DNA of 64,000 nt from Eretmocerus hayati (taxonomy: Eukaryota; Arthropoda; Insecta; Hymenoptera; Aphelinidae), in NCBI GenBank assembly GCA_029851415.1, contig CM056742.1:113710246-113774245 (forward strand), read 5' to 3'. The translations under genes were made by a program, and so were the position numbers. Below, piece after piece: positions 43,767 to 54,017 of the stretch. The notes under the pieces were generated by a model. That model was given only the letters and a program-made list of their open reading frames with translations. It did not search any database and was not told where the DNA came from. Each line of letters starts with the position of its first letter. Positions within the stretch are counted from its first letter, which is position 1.

Positions 43767-45560
43767 AGGAGTTCTCACTGGATCTGCTGCCGAAATACCA
43801 CTCTGCTCCGGAGAGGAGGTGCATCCCTGGGTGTTGTTTGAGGACGCACTAGTGGGTTTTCGAACACTTCGACAGGCCGTTTGAATGACCTGCAGATCCG
43901 CGAGAGATTCAAACGTATGTGCTCGCTCACCATTTTTTCGCCTAACCCAGAAACGTCCGCCGCTGTGCCAGACGTATTTCAAGCCCAACCCACGTGCGAC
44001 GGACCTCAAGCGTATATATTCTTTGTATTTTTCACGGGGGAGCATTTCGTTTACGTAGATCTTACGATCTGGCACATGAGCTTTGGTATCGGGGTCAAGC
44101 AAATCCGGCTGGATGTTATTCGCCGTGAAATAATTATGGGTGATTGAGCGTTTGGCCTGAACCACCTCCTTAACTAAACGACTGCTGGAGAGTTGGACCA
44201 CGCATGATGGAGGTGTGCGTGAATCGGCAGCAGAGGGATTTGAAGATGAATCGGATTTACTATTCGGTGTCCCCCCAGACACACGCGCTGGTGGCAGAAC
44301 AGAAACATCAGCAATGTCTTCTCTCTCCAGACGTGGAAAGATGGTCTTGAGCACTGCGAACGAGATATTACGTATCACTGTCGGCGAGGCCACAGAGTCT
44401 TTCGTTAAAGCACCATTAATTATCAGTTTACAGGGCTCAAGACCATCACTGATAGGTCCCTGCCCCCGCCTCCCACCCTGTGGTTGGGGGGATATTCCTA
44501 TTGTGGGTGGAATTATGGAACGAGAGGATTGATGTGTCGATTCGGCATTACTATTCTCATCAATAATAATTCTATTGTTTTGCAGACTACTCTGGCTACC
44601 TGTTAATAAATCGGTCAGGCTGGAAATCTGGCCTTTCATAGTAGAATTTTGCTCCAGAAGAAGCTGACGATCTGAGCAAAGCTCCTCCAGCCTGGAGTTC
44701 TGCCTCTCAATAAAGTGCTCGAGAGATGACATGCGTGCCAAGAGTCGGTCATCCACCTCGTTCACTGCTGGGGTGGGAGGTGGAGACATAAAGGCATTAC
44801 CCTGTCGGCTCACGAGAGTTCTTATCTCGTCGAGCTGATTCTGGAGCATTTCGTACTGACGGTAAAAAAGGTCCAGAGTAGTCTGCGCTATCAGCACCCA
44901 CTTGGTGTCAGAAGAAGTTGACTGCGTCGATGTTGATGACGTCGTTCCTGCTGCTGAGTTGGTGATGTTGCTCTGCAACGTCTCAGTTCTTTGCTCTAGC
45001 GGTGGCGAGAGCGATGACTGAGAGGCAGAGTTGGTCCGCATATCATCCTGCCCATTTTGAGTGTTCGCGGGCTCTAGTGTGCTCGACTGGCGAGTGAGGA
45101 CGCTGCGAGACTCATTCGAAGCAGCAGTCGGCAGTCTATGCCCCGCAAGCGTGAGCTGTGGGCTCTCAGGTGGAAGGGAGCCACTGTTGGTGGGGAGCTT
45201 TGCGCTGCGGCCGGTGGTGGTGGTCAGCGATGCGGGGGGAGACTTCACTGACGACTTGCGTGAGCTTAACTGTGTGTGTGCGGCAAGCTGACTACTCACA
45301 CGACTTCGTGAGCTTGCATCTTCCTTCTCTCTCTCTCTGGATGGCTGAATGCTCGAGCGGGTGGTCAGAGTCGTCTGCTTGGACGCACTCGAGGATGATT
45401 TTACACTCGGAGTTCCGCTTACCTGCAGGCACCGCTCGCATGTCACTGCACCTCGTGATGTCTTCGAGCATTTGACATGAGCTGATTTTCTACAGGTGCC
45501 GCATTCTCTGCTACCTGATCTTAAAACGCCATTGCAGACGCAGCAGGTGTTATCGCTCAT
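43764..45560 (-). CDS. LINE A2 ORF1 protein with PHD finger (598 aa)
   Basis: Starts MSDNTCCVC. PHD-type finger C6, C9, C20, C23, H28, C31, C41, C44. A Ser/Thr-rich linker has a short Arg-Glu run (SREREKED), then a coiled coil around residues 270-320 (MSSLEHFIERQNSRLEEL). The C-terminal domain has PDRKIYVNEMLPREKYKEYI, LKYVWHSGGRFWVRRKNGER and FESLADLQVI. Ends RTP before TGA. Frame intact. Likely binds LINE RNA and perhaps chromatin through the PHD finger; the latter is inference from the domain. Confidence 0.9.
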   Translation of the reverse strand: MSDNTCCVCNGVLRSGSRECGTCRKSAHVKCSKTSRGAVTCERCLQVSGTPSVKSSSSASKQTTLTTRSSIQPSREREKEDASSRSRVSSQLAAHTQLSSRKSSVKSPPASLTTTTGRSAKLPTNSGSLPPESPQLTLAGHRLPTAASNESRSVLTRQSSTLEPANTQNGQDDMRTNSASQSSLSPPLEQRTETLQSNITNSAAGTTSSTSTQSTSSDTKWVLIAQTTLDLFYRQYEMLQNQLDEIRTLVSRQGNAFMSPPPTPAVNEVDDRLLARMSSLEHFIERQNSRLEELCSDRQLLLEQNSTMKGQISSLTDLLTGSQSSLQNNRIIIDENSNAESTHQSSRSIIPPTIGISPQPQGGRRGQGPISDGLEPCKLIINGALTKDSVASPTVIRNISFAVLKTIFPRLEREDIADVSVLPPARVSGGTPNSKSDSSSNPSAADSRTPPSCVVQLSSSRLVKEVVQAKRSITHNYFTANNIQPDLLDPDTKAHVPDRKIYVNEMLPREKYKEYIRLRSVARGLGLKYVWHSGGRFWVRRKNGERAHTFESLADLQVIQTACRSVRKPTSASSNNTQGCTSSPEQSGISAADPVRTP

Positions 45561-45867
45561 CGTGCGGGGCGGCGTAGCAGACAGCAGGTAAGCAAAGCAG
45601 ACGACCTCCGAGCGTGCGCATAAGACTCACTTTGAGCGCCAAGCACTGCTGATCCGATGTTGGGATTGCGGATGCAGAATTGGAATTATTCCTCCCAAGC
45701 TCGTGCAGGAGCCATGCAGTGATGCTCCAGAGGTTTGAGCCTGCAGGAGGAAACCCAATCTGCAAGAAAGTGCCACTCGGGACGACGTTTCGATGGTTTA
45801 AAATACATTCAAACACAGAGCGATGTTAGATGCGTGTTGATATACTCACCGCCAGAGAGAGAGCCCG

Positions 45868-45870
<3 letters not shown>

Positions 45871-45953
<83 letters not shown>
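45871..45953 (+). repeat. (GA)n microsatellite between LINE A2 and LINE B2
   Basis: About 41 GA units continuing into GGAAGTGA, the start of the B2 target duplication. Confidence 0.96.
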
Positions 45954-45956
<3 letters not shown>

Positions 45957-45966
45957 GTGACTTATC

Positions 45967-46683
45967 ATGCTCTACGGTGCACCCGTGTGGGGAAAGAGAG
46001 TAGAGAAGACCATCATCGAGAAGAAGATGGGGCCTGTCCACCGGAGAGCGGCCCTGAGAAGTATCCGTGCCTACCGCACCGTGTCAGGAGATGCGGCTTA
46101 CGTATTGGCGAGTACTCCGCCCATCCACTTGCTCGTCGCGGAGCGAGTGAGGATCTGGGACCGCCAGAAAGTGATCGGAGCCGAACGAGTACTCACCCCG
46201 ACGATGAAGGAGATTATCCGCGACAACGAGAAGGAAACCACCCTTGAGCATTGGCAAACTGAGTGGGATTCGCCATTTGCGAACGGCAGATGGACGCACC
46301 GGCTGATCCGTGACGTAGCCAAGTGGGCGGAACGCACCCACGGAGAGATGGACTACTGGACGACGCAGGCACTGAGCGATCATGGTTGCTTCGGTTCCTA
46401 TCTAACCAGGTTCAAGAAGAGGACGACCCCAGCATGTCAGTCATGCGGGGATGAATGGGATGACGCCGAACATGCCCTGTTCAAGTGCAGCGACACCCGG
46501 AGAGAGCGCGCCGAGCTGGATGAATGGCTGGGTGCTCAACTAACACCCGAGAATCTCGTCCCGTACTTGCTCCGCAACCAGGAGACATGGGATAGACTCA
46601 CCGGATACATCAAGCTGGTGATGACCCGCAAAGAGGAGAAAGAGAGGGAAGTAAGGCGCCTCGAAGCAGGCGAATCACAGTGA
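45967..46683 (+). CDS. LINE B2 ORF2 C-terminal fragment
   Basis: Open frame LYGAPVWGKRVEKTIIEKKM to EAGESQ and TGA. It includes the zinc motif CQSCGDEWDDAEHALFKC. At the point where B has a frameshift (GATCATATTGC) B2 reads GATCATGGTTGC and stays open, so B2 shows the ancestral frame. It has no catalytic domain. Confidence 0.88.
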   Translation: MLYGAPVWGKRVEKTIIEKKMGPVHRRAALRSIRAYRTVSGDAAYVLASTPPIHLLVAERVRIWDRQKVIGAERVLTPTMKEIIRDNEKETTLEHWQTEWDSPFANGRWTHRLIRDVAKWAERTHGEMDYWTTQALSDHGCFGSYLTRFKKRTTPACQSCGDEWDDAEHALFKCSDTRRERAELDEWLGAQLTPENLVPYLLRNQETWDRLTGYIKLVMTRKEEKEREVRRLEAGESQ

Positions 46684-46853
46684 CTCTGCCGATTGAAACA
46701 GAAGAGGCCCAAATGATTCCAGGAGGAATCTGATGCACTGAAGAGGGAAGAAAGAAGAAAGAAGAGAGAAGAAAGAAGAAAGAGAGGGAACAATGAAGAA
46801 TGAAGACAGAAGATGCCGACAAGTGGCCGAAGAGAGAAGATGGAGAAGAGGAA

Positions 46854-46919
46854 CGCTCGCAATCGAGCGCGAGACATGCCGCTCATCCTGAAGTAATGCT
46901 CACGCGGTTCCGGGATGAG
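46854..46919 (+). ncRNA. Paired 3'-UTR hairpins of LINE B2
   Basis: Same two hairpins as copy B: 46854-46859 with 46864-46869, and CTCATCC 46882-46888 with GGATGAG 46913-46919. Confidence 0.7.
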
Positions 46920-47186
46920 ATGGTAGATGCAGGTGGATCTCCTTCTTGATTGCCCGATGCCCTAGGTATCGGACATCGAGGGGAGAGGGATATTACACGG
47001 CCGGGCCCACCTCTCGGTGGGCCCCACCCAAACCCGTGTCCCGCCTGGTATGGCCTGCGTGGGCTATGCGTAGTCCGCGTAAGCTGAACCAGTCCGGTGT
47101 CTGGGGACGGATCCGAGGGATCCTGAGGCAGATTTTGCCCTCTAACCACCTTAAAAAAAAAAAAAAAAAAAAAAGAGAGGAAGTGA

Positions 47187-48990
47187 TTGATTGAGATTTA
47201 TTAGAGGACACAGGATCAGCTCCTATCGTGCCCATTGTGGCAACTACAGTCCTGGAATAATATAGAAGAATTAAATGTTTCCACTGAAATATAACATTCG
47301 AAGTCGACGGTAATGTTAAACTTATTACACAAGTGTCGTTGAAATATCGTAAATTTAATAGATAAAGGTTTTAGCTGCGTAGCTGGTCTCAAAGCATTGT
47401 TTGGGAAGATGGGTTCCAATTTCGGGAATCAGAGAAGCGAAGTTTGTTGGAGAGTGAATGTGGGATAAGTGTGAGGTTGTTTTGGGCTGCACGCATGAAC
47501 GAATCGGGGGCATCACGAGAGAATAGTGCCTCACGTAAGATTGGTGTGAGTTTGTCGAGGTCAGGTTCTACGAGGTCAATGTGAAGAAGGGTGTTCAAGA
47601 GACGAGATGCTGATATGACAAAAAATTGATTTTGTGCTTCAGTTCGGGGAGGTTTGTATGTCAGGATCGGTTTTGTGCCACGCTCCGGTTGACGGATATC
47701 GGGTAGGTCCTTTGTTGGTGCAAATTTTGAGTGGAGGAATACAGGGGACTCATGGGTCAATATTGATACGGCAAGGGACCCAAGAAGATAGTCTCTGCGA
47801 CTTTGATCTGATAGCCAGCCAAGGGCTATGCGTTAAGGAGTGACATGCTCACGCCTGGGGATGTTTTGATGAATGAAGCGAACACAGGCTTTGTGGAGAC
47901 AATGAAGTTTCAGAGCTTGGATCTTGTTCAACCGCATTAGCAATTCTGCGCCGTAGTCGAGTCGTGGGAGAACGAGGGCGGAGACAAGGTTTTTCCTAAG
48001 ATTGACTGGAAGTTTGCTCGCCACAGACGGGAGTGAATACAAGGGTCGATGAACTTTCTTGGACGTTGACTTGGATTCGTTAACTTCAGTCTTCCAACTT
48101 AGAGTGGGAGAGATGAGTACTCCTAGACTCTTCATGGTGTTTAATTATAGTATTGCTGTATTCATGAAGGTTATCTGAGGTACAGTGTTGATGTCAATTT
48201 TTGAAAAATAGAGTTTATTACCGAGGATAATGGCAGTTGTTTTCAGCGCATTCAGCTTGACACCATTATCGATCGCTCAATTGGCGACAGCTTGAGCTTC
48301 ATGATTCATAAGAACAATGTTGTCCACAAAATTAGACGGAAAAAGATGGCGATAGATGTAGGTGTCATCTGCGAAAACGGTATGTTGAGAGCGCGTGAGT
48401 ACATCTGGTAAATCATTAGCGAGATAGTGAATAGGAGGGGGCCGAATACACTCCCTTGTGGAACACCTGCATCGATCTCAATCCAGTCCTCGTAAGACAC
48501 GTTTCCTAAGCGAACGGCTTGACGGCAATCCTTCAGATAGGTGCCAAACCACCGGATCATACGCTCACTGCAACCAAGTCTGCGTAGTTGAGTGAGAAGT
48601 TTTAGGTGAGGGATTATATCATACGATTTTGAGAAGTCGAACGATATCAGGAGAGTTTGCTCGCGTTTTTCAATCGCATTCCCAATCTTCTCTGAGATTT
48701 CTAGGAGTGCTGTTTGAGTTGAGTGGTTGGGGCGAAAGCCAGACCGGTGTTGGTCTAAGAGGTTGTACTTATGTAGATGGGAGGATAATTGTTCGTGCAC
48801 GATACGTTCCAGAGTTTTTGACAGCTCAGGCAGCTGTGCAATGGGCCTTGTATTCGAAGGTGATTTTGGCGACAGAATTTTCGATAAAGGGATGATAGAA
48901 GCGTATTTCCAGCATTCCGGGGAGTATCCGCGATCGGTTCGGGTTAGGTTCCGTCGACGCTCAGGCTTGCCAATTTACAGCGATGAATAC
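47187..48990 (-). mobile_element. LINE D, decayed CR1-like copy
   Basis: Tail (TCAA) next to the B2 insertion, AATAAA, a 3' UTR and the 3' half of ORF2. The 5' end is lost near 48990. It has frameshifts and substitutions throughout, older than families A and B. Confidence 0.75.
47389..48990 (-). pseudogene. LINE D reverse transcriptase fragment
   Basis: Blocks in three frames: 48800-48306 with QHRSGFRPNHSTQTALLE, LLISFDFSKSYDIIPH and AGVPQGSVFGPLLF; 48135-47833 with SLGVLISPTLSWKTEV and RLDYGAELLMRLNKIQALKL; 47760-47389 with the C-terminal end. A frame break falls just after PLLF, so the YADD region is garbled. Non-functional. Confidence 0.75.
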
Positions 48991-49053
48991 CTTGAGAAAC
49001 TGCAGCCATAAGAACGAGATTTTGTTTAAACTCAAAATGAGCGAGCAAGTATT

Positions 49054-49360
49054 TCAGCTCAGTGGCTCGATATTTGAGCCGTCAAGGAATAACTCAAAAG
49101 TGCGAAGAGCCAAGCGGAGCTGGAAATACTTGTAAGCAAAACTCCTCCACGGAGGGCAAGAAAAACGAAGATCAGAGATCGTGGATTGGAAGCGAACTTC
49201 AAAGACGTTTGTTTCAAGCACATACGAGATATTTATAACAATTTTATTATGCCAAGGTCTTGATAGACCGTATGGCAAAAAGGAATTTACATATAATATA
49301 TAGGGTATAAAATATAAGTGTAATAGTGTAGAGTATAAAATATGAAATATGAGTATATGA
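49054..49360 (-). mobile_element. LINE L, 3' end fragment
   Basis: A 3' UTR scrap with the hairpin GGTCT-ATCA-AGACC (about 49256-49270 on the complement), followed in element sense by TTGGCATAATAAAA. Same 3' signal as LINES I and H. The limits are unclear. Confidence 0.45.
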
Positions 49361-50215
49361 GAGAGATTGATTGATTGATTGATTGATCAGTAGGTTTATT
49401 GAGAGCGGGGGGAAACGTACCCATTTGCTCATAGTGCAAGGTATATCTAAAAAGTAATATGAATATGAATTTAAATACAAATACGATGTGGCATCGAAGT
49501 CGAAATTGAAGATATAAGTATAAGATATAAGTGCATGATGATTAACATTAAGGCCAGTTCGTACTGCTTCCTATCCCATAGATGGCGCCACGGTAATCCA
49601 CATGACTCACTTCAAACGATTCTTAGTTTTCAAATAATTGCAAACACTTTTCGGATCAAATCATTGAGTTAGCGCGCTTTGTGATACAATTTGCAATCAT
49701 TTAAGCTTTACCGTGACTCAAAACTCGCAATATTTTTTGGATGAAATGGCAAATGGCAAACACGCATCACGGCGAGGTTCCATGATGCAGCAGGATAACC
49801 CAAGATTGCAGTTTGTCAAAACGTTTAATGAATATCGTGAGCTTTAAGACGTGACAGAGCTCAAGTTGTTGGAAATTTCACTGCAAAGCGCGCTAACTCA
49901 ATGATTTGATCAGAAAAGCGTCTGCACATACTTAAAAATTAGAAATTGTTAAATTCGTGTCGTATCGATAGAACAGAGCACTACGGACTAGCCTTGAAGC
50001 TTAACGTAGAGGCATAGTAAGGTGAATATGTTCATGATATTCTCAGCACTATTAGATGATGACATTCTGCAGCACCAGGTAATGGCTGCTAGCGGTTTAT
50101 GTATAATAGGTAGTCTGGTGCCGTGAAGGGTGATTATTCCTTATCACTGCTTGTCGTGCATAACCTTAAAATCTTATAGATGCCCTTGAAATGAAGCTAG
50201 AGAGAGAGAGAGAGA

Positions 50216-50217
<2 letters not shown>
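49361..50217 (-). mobile_element. LINE M, 3' fragment carrying a MITE
   Basis: GAGAGATTGATTGATTGATTG at its 3' side is the tail, followed by 3' UTR with GAGC...GCTC hairpin arms and CAATAAA. A 442-bp MITE interrupts it at 49552-49993. No coding blocks are seen to 50200, where a short (GA)n ends it. Confidence 0.5.
49552..49993. mobile_element. MITE with long inverted ends, TTAA/TTGA flanks
   Basis: The left end GGCCAGTTCGTACTGC matches the complement of the right end, GGCTAGTCCGTAGTGC. An inner inverted pair, ATCAAATCATTGAGTTAGCG, is present at about 49653 and inverted near 49890. It is flanked by TTAA (49548-49551) and TTGA (49994-49997), as if a TTAA duplication had mutated; this hints at a piggyBac-type origin. 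Non-coding. Confidence 0.6.
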
Positions 50218-50267
<50 letters not shown>

Positions 50268-50272
50268 CCTCG
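50201..50272 (+). repeat. (GA)n then (GATT)n tract
   Basis: Eight GA units followed by about 13 GATT units. This is the 3' tail of LINE E as split by LINE C; the rest is at 51965-51983. Confidence 0.9.
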
Positions 50273-50280
50273 TTCCTAAG

Positions 50281-51684
50281 CCCGGCGGTTACTGTGCAAT
50301 TATCCTGTTGGACGTAAAGAATGCGTTTAACTCGGCAAACTGGGAGATTATCTACAGGTCGCTAGTAGGGAGAGTACCCGGCTACCTCCTCACACTCGTG
50401 AGTGACTATTTCAGGGATCGATCTGTTGTGGTTGAAACAGATGAAGGTAGCATGGAACTGGCACTCTCCGCAGGAGTCCCACAGGGGTCTGTGAAGGGTC
50501 CATTCAATTGGAATGTCCAGTATGATGACCTCCTGGACATGGAGCTTCCCGAAGGTGCGGAACTGGTTGGATTCGCGGATGACGTTGCCTTGGTCATCGT
50601 CGCTCCAAATCCGCTAGATCTACAGGACACGGCCAATCAGAGCTTTAATCATGTCGTGGAACGGATGGATAGCAAGCACCTCGAGCTTGCGGTTCCGAAA
50701 TGCGAAGCAGTCGTCGTCACCAAACGGCGTGAATACCGTGGTCGCAAACCACCGGTGTTCCTCATTCAAGGCCAAGAGGTCCCACAGAAGAGAGCTGTGA
50801 AATACCTCGGAATGTGGCTTGATGACAAGTGGTCGTTCAAGCGAAACCTCCAAGAGGCTTCTCAGAAGGCAGACAGGACTGGGGCTGCTCTGCAGCGATT
50901 GATGCCCAATATAGGAGGTCCGAAACCCTCAAGGAGAGAGCTCCTCAACACCGTGAGCTCCTCCGTGATGCTCTATGGAGCACCTACTTGGGGCCAGACT
51001 GCGCGTGAAGCTGATATCGATAAGTGGATGGAACCAGTGCACCGCCGAGCGGCGGTGCGAGTCATCAGCAGCTTTCGGACCTTGTCCCACGACGCTGCTT
51101 GCGTTCTCGCAAAGACGCCCCCCATTCATCTCCTCATCGACGAGAGGGTCCGCGTTTGGAGAGCTGTAGAGAGGCTCAAGACCGTGATCGCTGAAGTAAG
51201 GCCAGCGCACAGAGAAGAGATCCGTGACCAGGAACGAGAGGAAACCCTGACCTCGTGGCAGGCGGAATGGGACTCCCCAGAAGCGGACGGAGCATGGACC
51301 TACCGGCTCATACCTCAGCTCGATAAGTGGGTTGAGCGTACACACGGAGAACTAGACTACTGGCTCATCCAGGCGTTCAGCGACCACGGTTGTTTCGGTG
51401 AGTATCTCTTCACATTCAAGAAGAGGAACTCGTCAGTGTGCCAAATGTGCGATGCCCCGTGGGACAATGCAGAGCATGCACTCTTCGAGTGCCCGGACAC
51501 GGGAACAGAGAGAGCGGATCTGGAAAGTCGCTTGGGTCGACCTCTGAGCCCAGAGAACATCGTGGAAACCATGCTCCGGAGGGAAGAGGACTGGAAGCGG
51601 ATTGCTGAGTACATCAAACTCGTCATCACCAACAAGGAGAAGAAGGAACGAGAGCTGCAACGCCAAGGACGTGAGGCCAGGTGA
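50281..51684 (+). CDS. LINE C ORF2, reverse transcriptase C-terminal half (open)
   Basis: Open from PGGYCAIILLDVKNAFNSANW (RT motif A) through SAGVPQGSVKGPFNWNVQYD and LVGFADDVALVIV (FADD) to the C-terminal zinc motif CQMCDAPWDNAEHALFEC and a stop at 51684. No start codon belongs to it; the fingers subdomain and endonuclease are lost by 5' truncation. No internal stop in 460 codons suggests a young insertion. Confidence 0.9.
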   Translation, partial: PGGYCAIILLDVKNAFNSANWEIIYRSLVGRVPGYLLTLVSDYFRDRSVVVETDEGSMELALSAGVPQGSVKGPFNWNVQYDDLLDMELPEGAELVGFADDVALVIVAPNPLDLQDTANQSFNHVVERMDSKHLELAVPKCEAVVVTKRREYRGRKPPVFLIQGQEVPQKRAVKYLGMWLDDKWSFKRNLQEASQKADRTGAALQRLMPNIGGPKPSRRELLNTVSSSVMLYGAPTWGQTAREADIDKWMEPVHRRAAVRVISSFRTLSHDAACVLAKTPPIHLLIDERVRVWRAVERLKTVIAEVRPAHREEIRDQEREETLTSWQAEWDSPEADGAWTYRLIPQLDKWVERTHGELDYWLIQAFSDHGCFGEYLFTFKKRNSSVCQMCDAPWDNAEHALFECPDTGTERADLESRLGRPLSPENIVETMLRREEDWKRIAEYIKLVITNKEKKERELQRQGREAR

Positions 51685-51794
51685 AGAGAATGCTGCGCGT
51701 GCTCACCCGAGCATGGTTGCAGCCACCAACAACAGCATCGTGAAGAAGAAGACGTGAAGGAGCGACGGAGGATGCGCGTGCCAGCGCCAAACGT

Positions 51795-51840
51795 GCCGGC
51801 CAGTCGGAAGTAATGCTCACGCTGTACCCGACTGGTTGGC
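51795..51840 (+). ncRNA. 3'-UTR hairpin of LINE C
   Basis: CCAGTCGG (51800-51807) pairs with CCGACTGG (51828-51835), extended by GCC with GGC outside a 2x2 G-T step. The loop AAGTAATGCTCACGCTGTAC shares the core GAAGTAATGCTCACGC with families B and K although the stem is different. Confidence 0.7.
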
Positions 51841-51964
51841 GTGTCGGAGGGGTTTTTAGTGGGTATACCAAAGTCTCTGGGAGTCCCACACAGGGGAGAG
51901 CAGAAGCTCTCCTATCGTGCGTAATGCATTCCCCCCCCCCCCCCCCCCCCCTAGGAAAAAAAAA

Positions 51965-52282
51965 TGATTGATTGATTGATTGTTTGCTTGATATATTCAT
52001 TGAGAGCGGGGAGACAGGTCCTCATTTGCTCGTTTTGCAGACTACAATGAATGTTTCCAAAAGTAATACGATTCAAAATAATTATGTGGAAACGAATTAC
52101 AATATTTGATTTCAAGAAAGAGTTGGTTCGAGCTGGGCTTGGAGCGGAATCTTGACTTTCTGTTTCTGTGCCGAGTTAGTGGCTGGTGGTCTTCATGTGA
52201 GTGATCCTTGCGCTGATCCTCAACATCTCACACATGCTCATGAAGGGAAGCAAATGCTTCAGTTACGGAAGGAGGGATTGCA
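51965..52282 (-). mobile_element. LINE E, 3' end fragment
   Basis: Tail (ATCA)n, then TTCATTGAGAGCGGGGAGACAGG on the plus strand, which resembles the start of LINE M (TTTATTGAGAGCGGGGGGAAAC). It is 3' UTR and possibly the last codons of ORF2. It was invaded by LINE C in its tail. Confidence 0.55.
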
Positions 52283-52450
52283 ATGAGAGAGAGATTAATT
52301 GATTGATTAATTTAAATTTATTAGCCCGGGAGGAGTGAGTCCCATGGGGCAAAACAAATAACAATGGGTACATGATTTTATAAATTGTGCAAATATAATC
52401 GGAATTCTTGGTATTCTAGATATTGATTACTTATGCACTAGTGACAGGTA
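52283..52450 (-). mobile_element. LINE N, 3' end fragment
   Basis: GAGAGAGATTAATTGATTGATTAA tail, AAATTTATTAGCCCGGG with GCCC/GGGC hairpin arms, then unassigned sequence. The 5' limit is uncertain. Confidence 0.45.
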
Positions 52451-52518
52451 CGTTTGTCGTACCAAAACCATGAGAAATCATGGATGTAATTCATCACAGA
52501 CAGCGATTACATAGTGTC

Positions 52519-53362
52519 AAATATGAATTTTTGTCTCCATCGATATGAACGATCGAGACTTCATCGCTTGCGGGAATTTTGAATCATATCATGACATGAC
52601 TCGGCTAAAGCAAGCTGATTTTAATCAACAGATTTGTTGATTAAGTGACATAGATCGATATTGGATTACTCAAATTCGATTTATGTACCTTCAAGGCACC
52701 TCGCAATTCGAGTGTCGCAACTTGAAGGATTTTAATGGAATTTCAAATACATGAGAAATGAGATGAGAAACAAAAAATTTTGACTCTGCGCTAGATGTTG
52801 GTGCGTTTCGTCTTTCCTCTCCGGATCAGACTCTCCAGGGCACTAAGAGATGAGAGTAGAGGTTGGCCCCCGACGTCACCTAGCCAAAGTGGCTTGATGG
52901 TCATGATTTTGATCGGGCTTATATGTTACACGAGGGCTTCTGCAGCCACTCGCGAGTAAGGTTTTCATCTCAGTTGTATATTCGCCGACGACCAGTGACA
53001 ATTAGAATGAATTTTTGTCCCGATCGATATGAACGTACGAGAGTTTATCGCTCGCGGGAATTTCAAATCATATTATTACATGACTCGGCTAATGCAAGCT
53101 AATTTTAATCAACAGATTTGTTGATTAAGTGACATAGATCGATATTGGATTACTCAAATTCGATCAATGTACCTTCAAGGCACCTCGCAATTCGAGTGTC
53201 ACAACTTGAAGGATTTTGATGGAATTCCAAATACATGGAAAATGAGGTGAGGAACGAAAAATTTTGACTCAACGCTAGATGTTGGTGCGTTTCGTCTTTC
53301 CTCTCCGGATCAGACTCTTCAGGGGGGCTAAAGAGCTCCAAGTAGAGGTTGGCCCCCGACAT
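52519..53362. repeat. Direct duplication of about 360 bp with 125-bp spacer
   Basis: Copies at 52519-52877 and 53003-53362 share long blocks such as AATCAACAGATTTGTTGATTA, CAAGGCACCTCGCAATTCGAG and GATGTTGGTGCGTTTCGTCT at about 90% identity. Spacer 52878-53002. Either two units of a satellite with a period near 485 bp or a very short LTR-type (TRIM-like) element; TG...CA ends are not evident. No gene. Confidence 0.75.
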
Positions 53363-53620
53363 CCATTGACGTTACATCGATGGCTCCTACGAAGAGTAAC
53401 AAGGAGCCGCTCATTAACGACGAAGACTAACACATTTCCTTATCAACGACGAACAGTAACGCATTTTTTTATCACCGACGAAGAGTAACACATTTTCTTA
53501 TCAACAACGAAGACTAACACTTTTTCTTATGAACGACGAAGAGTAACACTTTTGTATGAATAACGAAGCGGGTTACCTGTCCTGCAGGTGTCGGATACAA
53601 GTATTGAAGCTGAATGAATT

Positions 53621-54017
53621 GATGAATGGACGGATGCGTAGATGGGATGGATGGATGGTATGGGTGGGATGGTTGGACGAGTTGGATGGATGGAATGGAT
53701 GAGATGGATGGATGGGATTGAAGAGTGGGATGGATGTGGTGGACGGGTTTGATGGTTGGATGGGATGGGTCGTGTGGATGCGTGAGATGGATGGGATGGA
53801 TGGGATGGATGAATGGATGGTATGAATGGATGGAAAGGTTGAATGGATGGATGGGGTGGATGGCTGATTGGGTCGGGTGGATGAGATGGATGGATGGGAT
53901 GGATAGATGGATGGTATGGATGGATGGGATGGTTGGGCGGATAGAATGGATGGGTCGGATGGAAGGATGGGATGGATGGGATGGGTCGGATGGATAGTAT
54001 GGATGGATGGATGGATG
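53621..54017 (+). repeat. GGAT/GGGAT degenerate repeat, left arm
   Basis: GATGGATGGGATGGATGG-type repeats ending at the left boundary of element R2, whose TSD GATG comes from the repeat. Confidence 0.9.

Larger units (their letters stand above)
45961..47174 (+). mobile_element. R1-like LINE B2, 5'-truncated
   Basis: Nearly identical to the 3' 1.2 kb of copy B, ending CACCTT and poly(A) at 47152-47174. The target duplication GAGAGGAAGTGA is exact at 45949-45960 and 47175-47186. The target is the edge of a GA tract next to the tail of LINE D. Confidence 0.93.
50273..51964 (+). mobile_element. R1-like LINE C, 5'-truncated
   Basis: It starts inside the RT domain and runs through the ORF2 end, a 3' UTR with a hairpin, a run of 21 C (51931-51951) and TAGG with a short poly(A). 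(GATT)n lies on both sides. Related to family B but clearly a separate family (about half of the residues shared by eye). Confidence 0.88.

Noticed and set aside
53150..53488. Frames within the 360-bp direct repeat
   Set aside because: Not kept in the first copy of the repeat, so unlikely to be coding.
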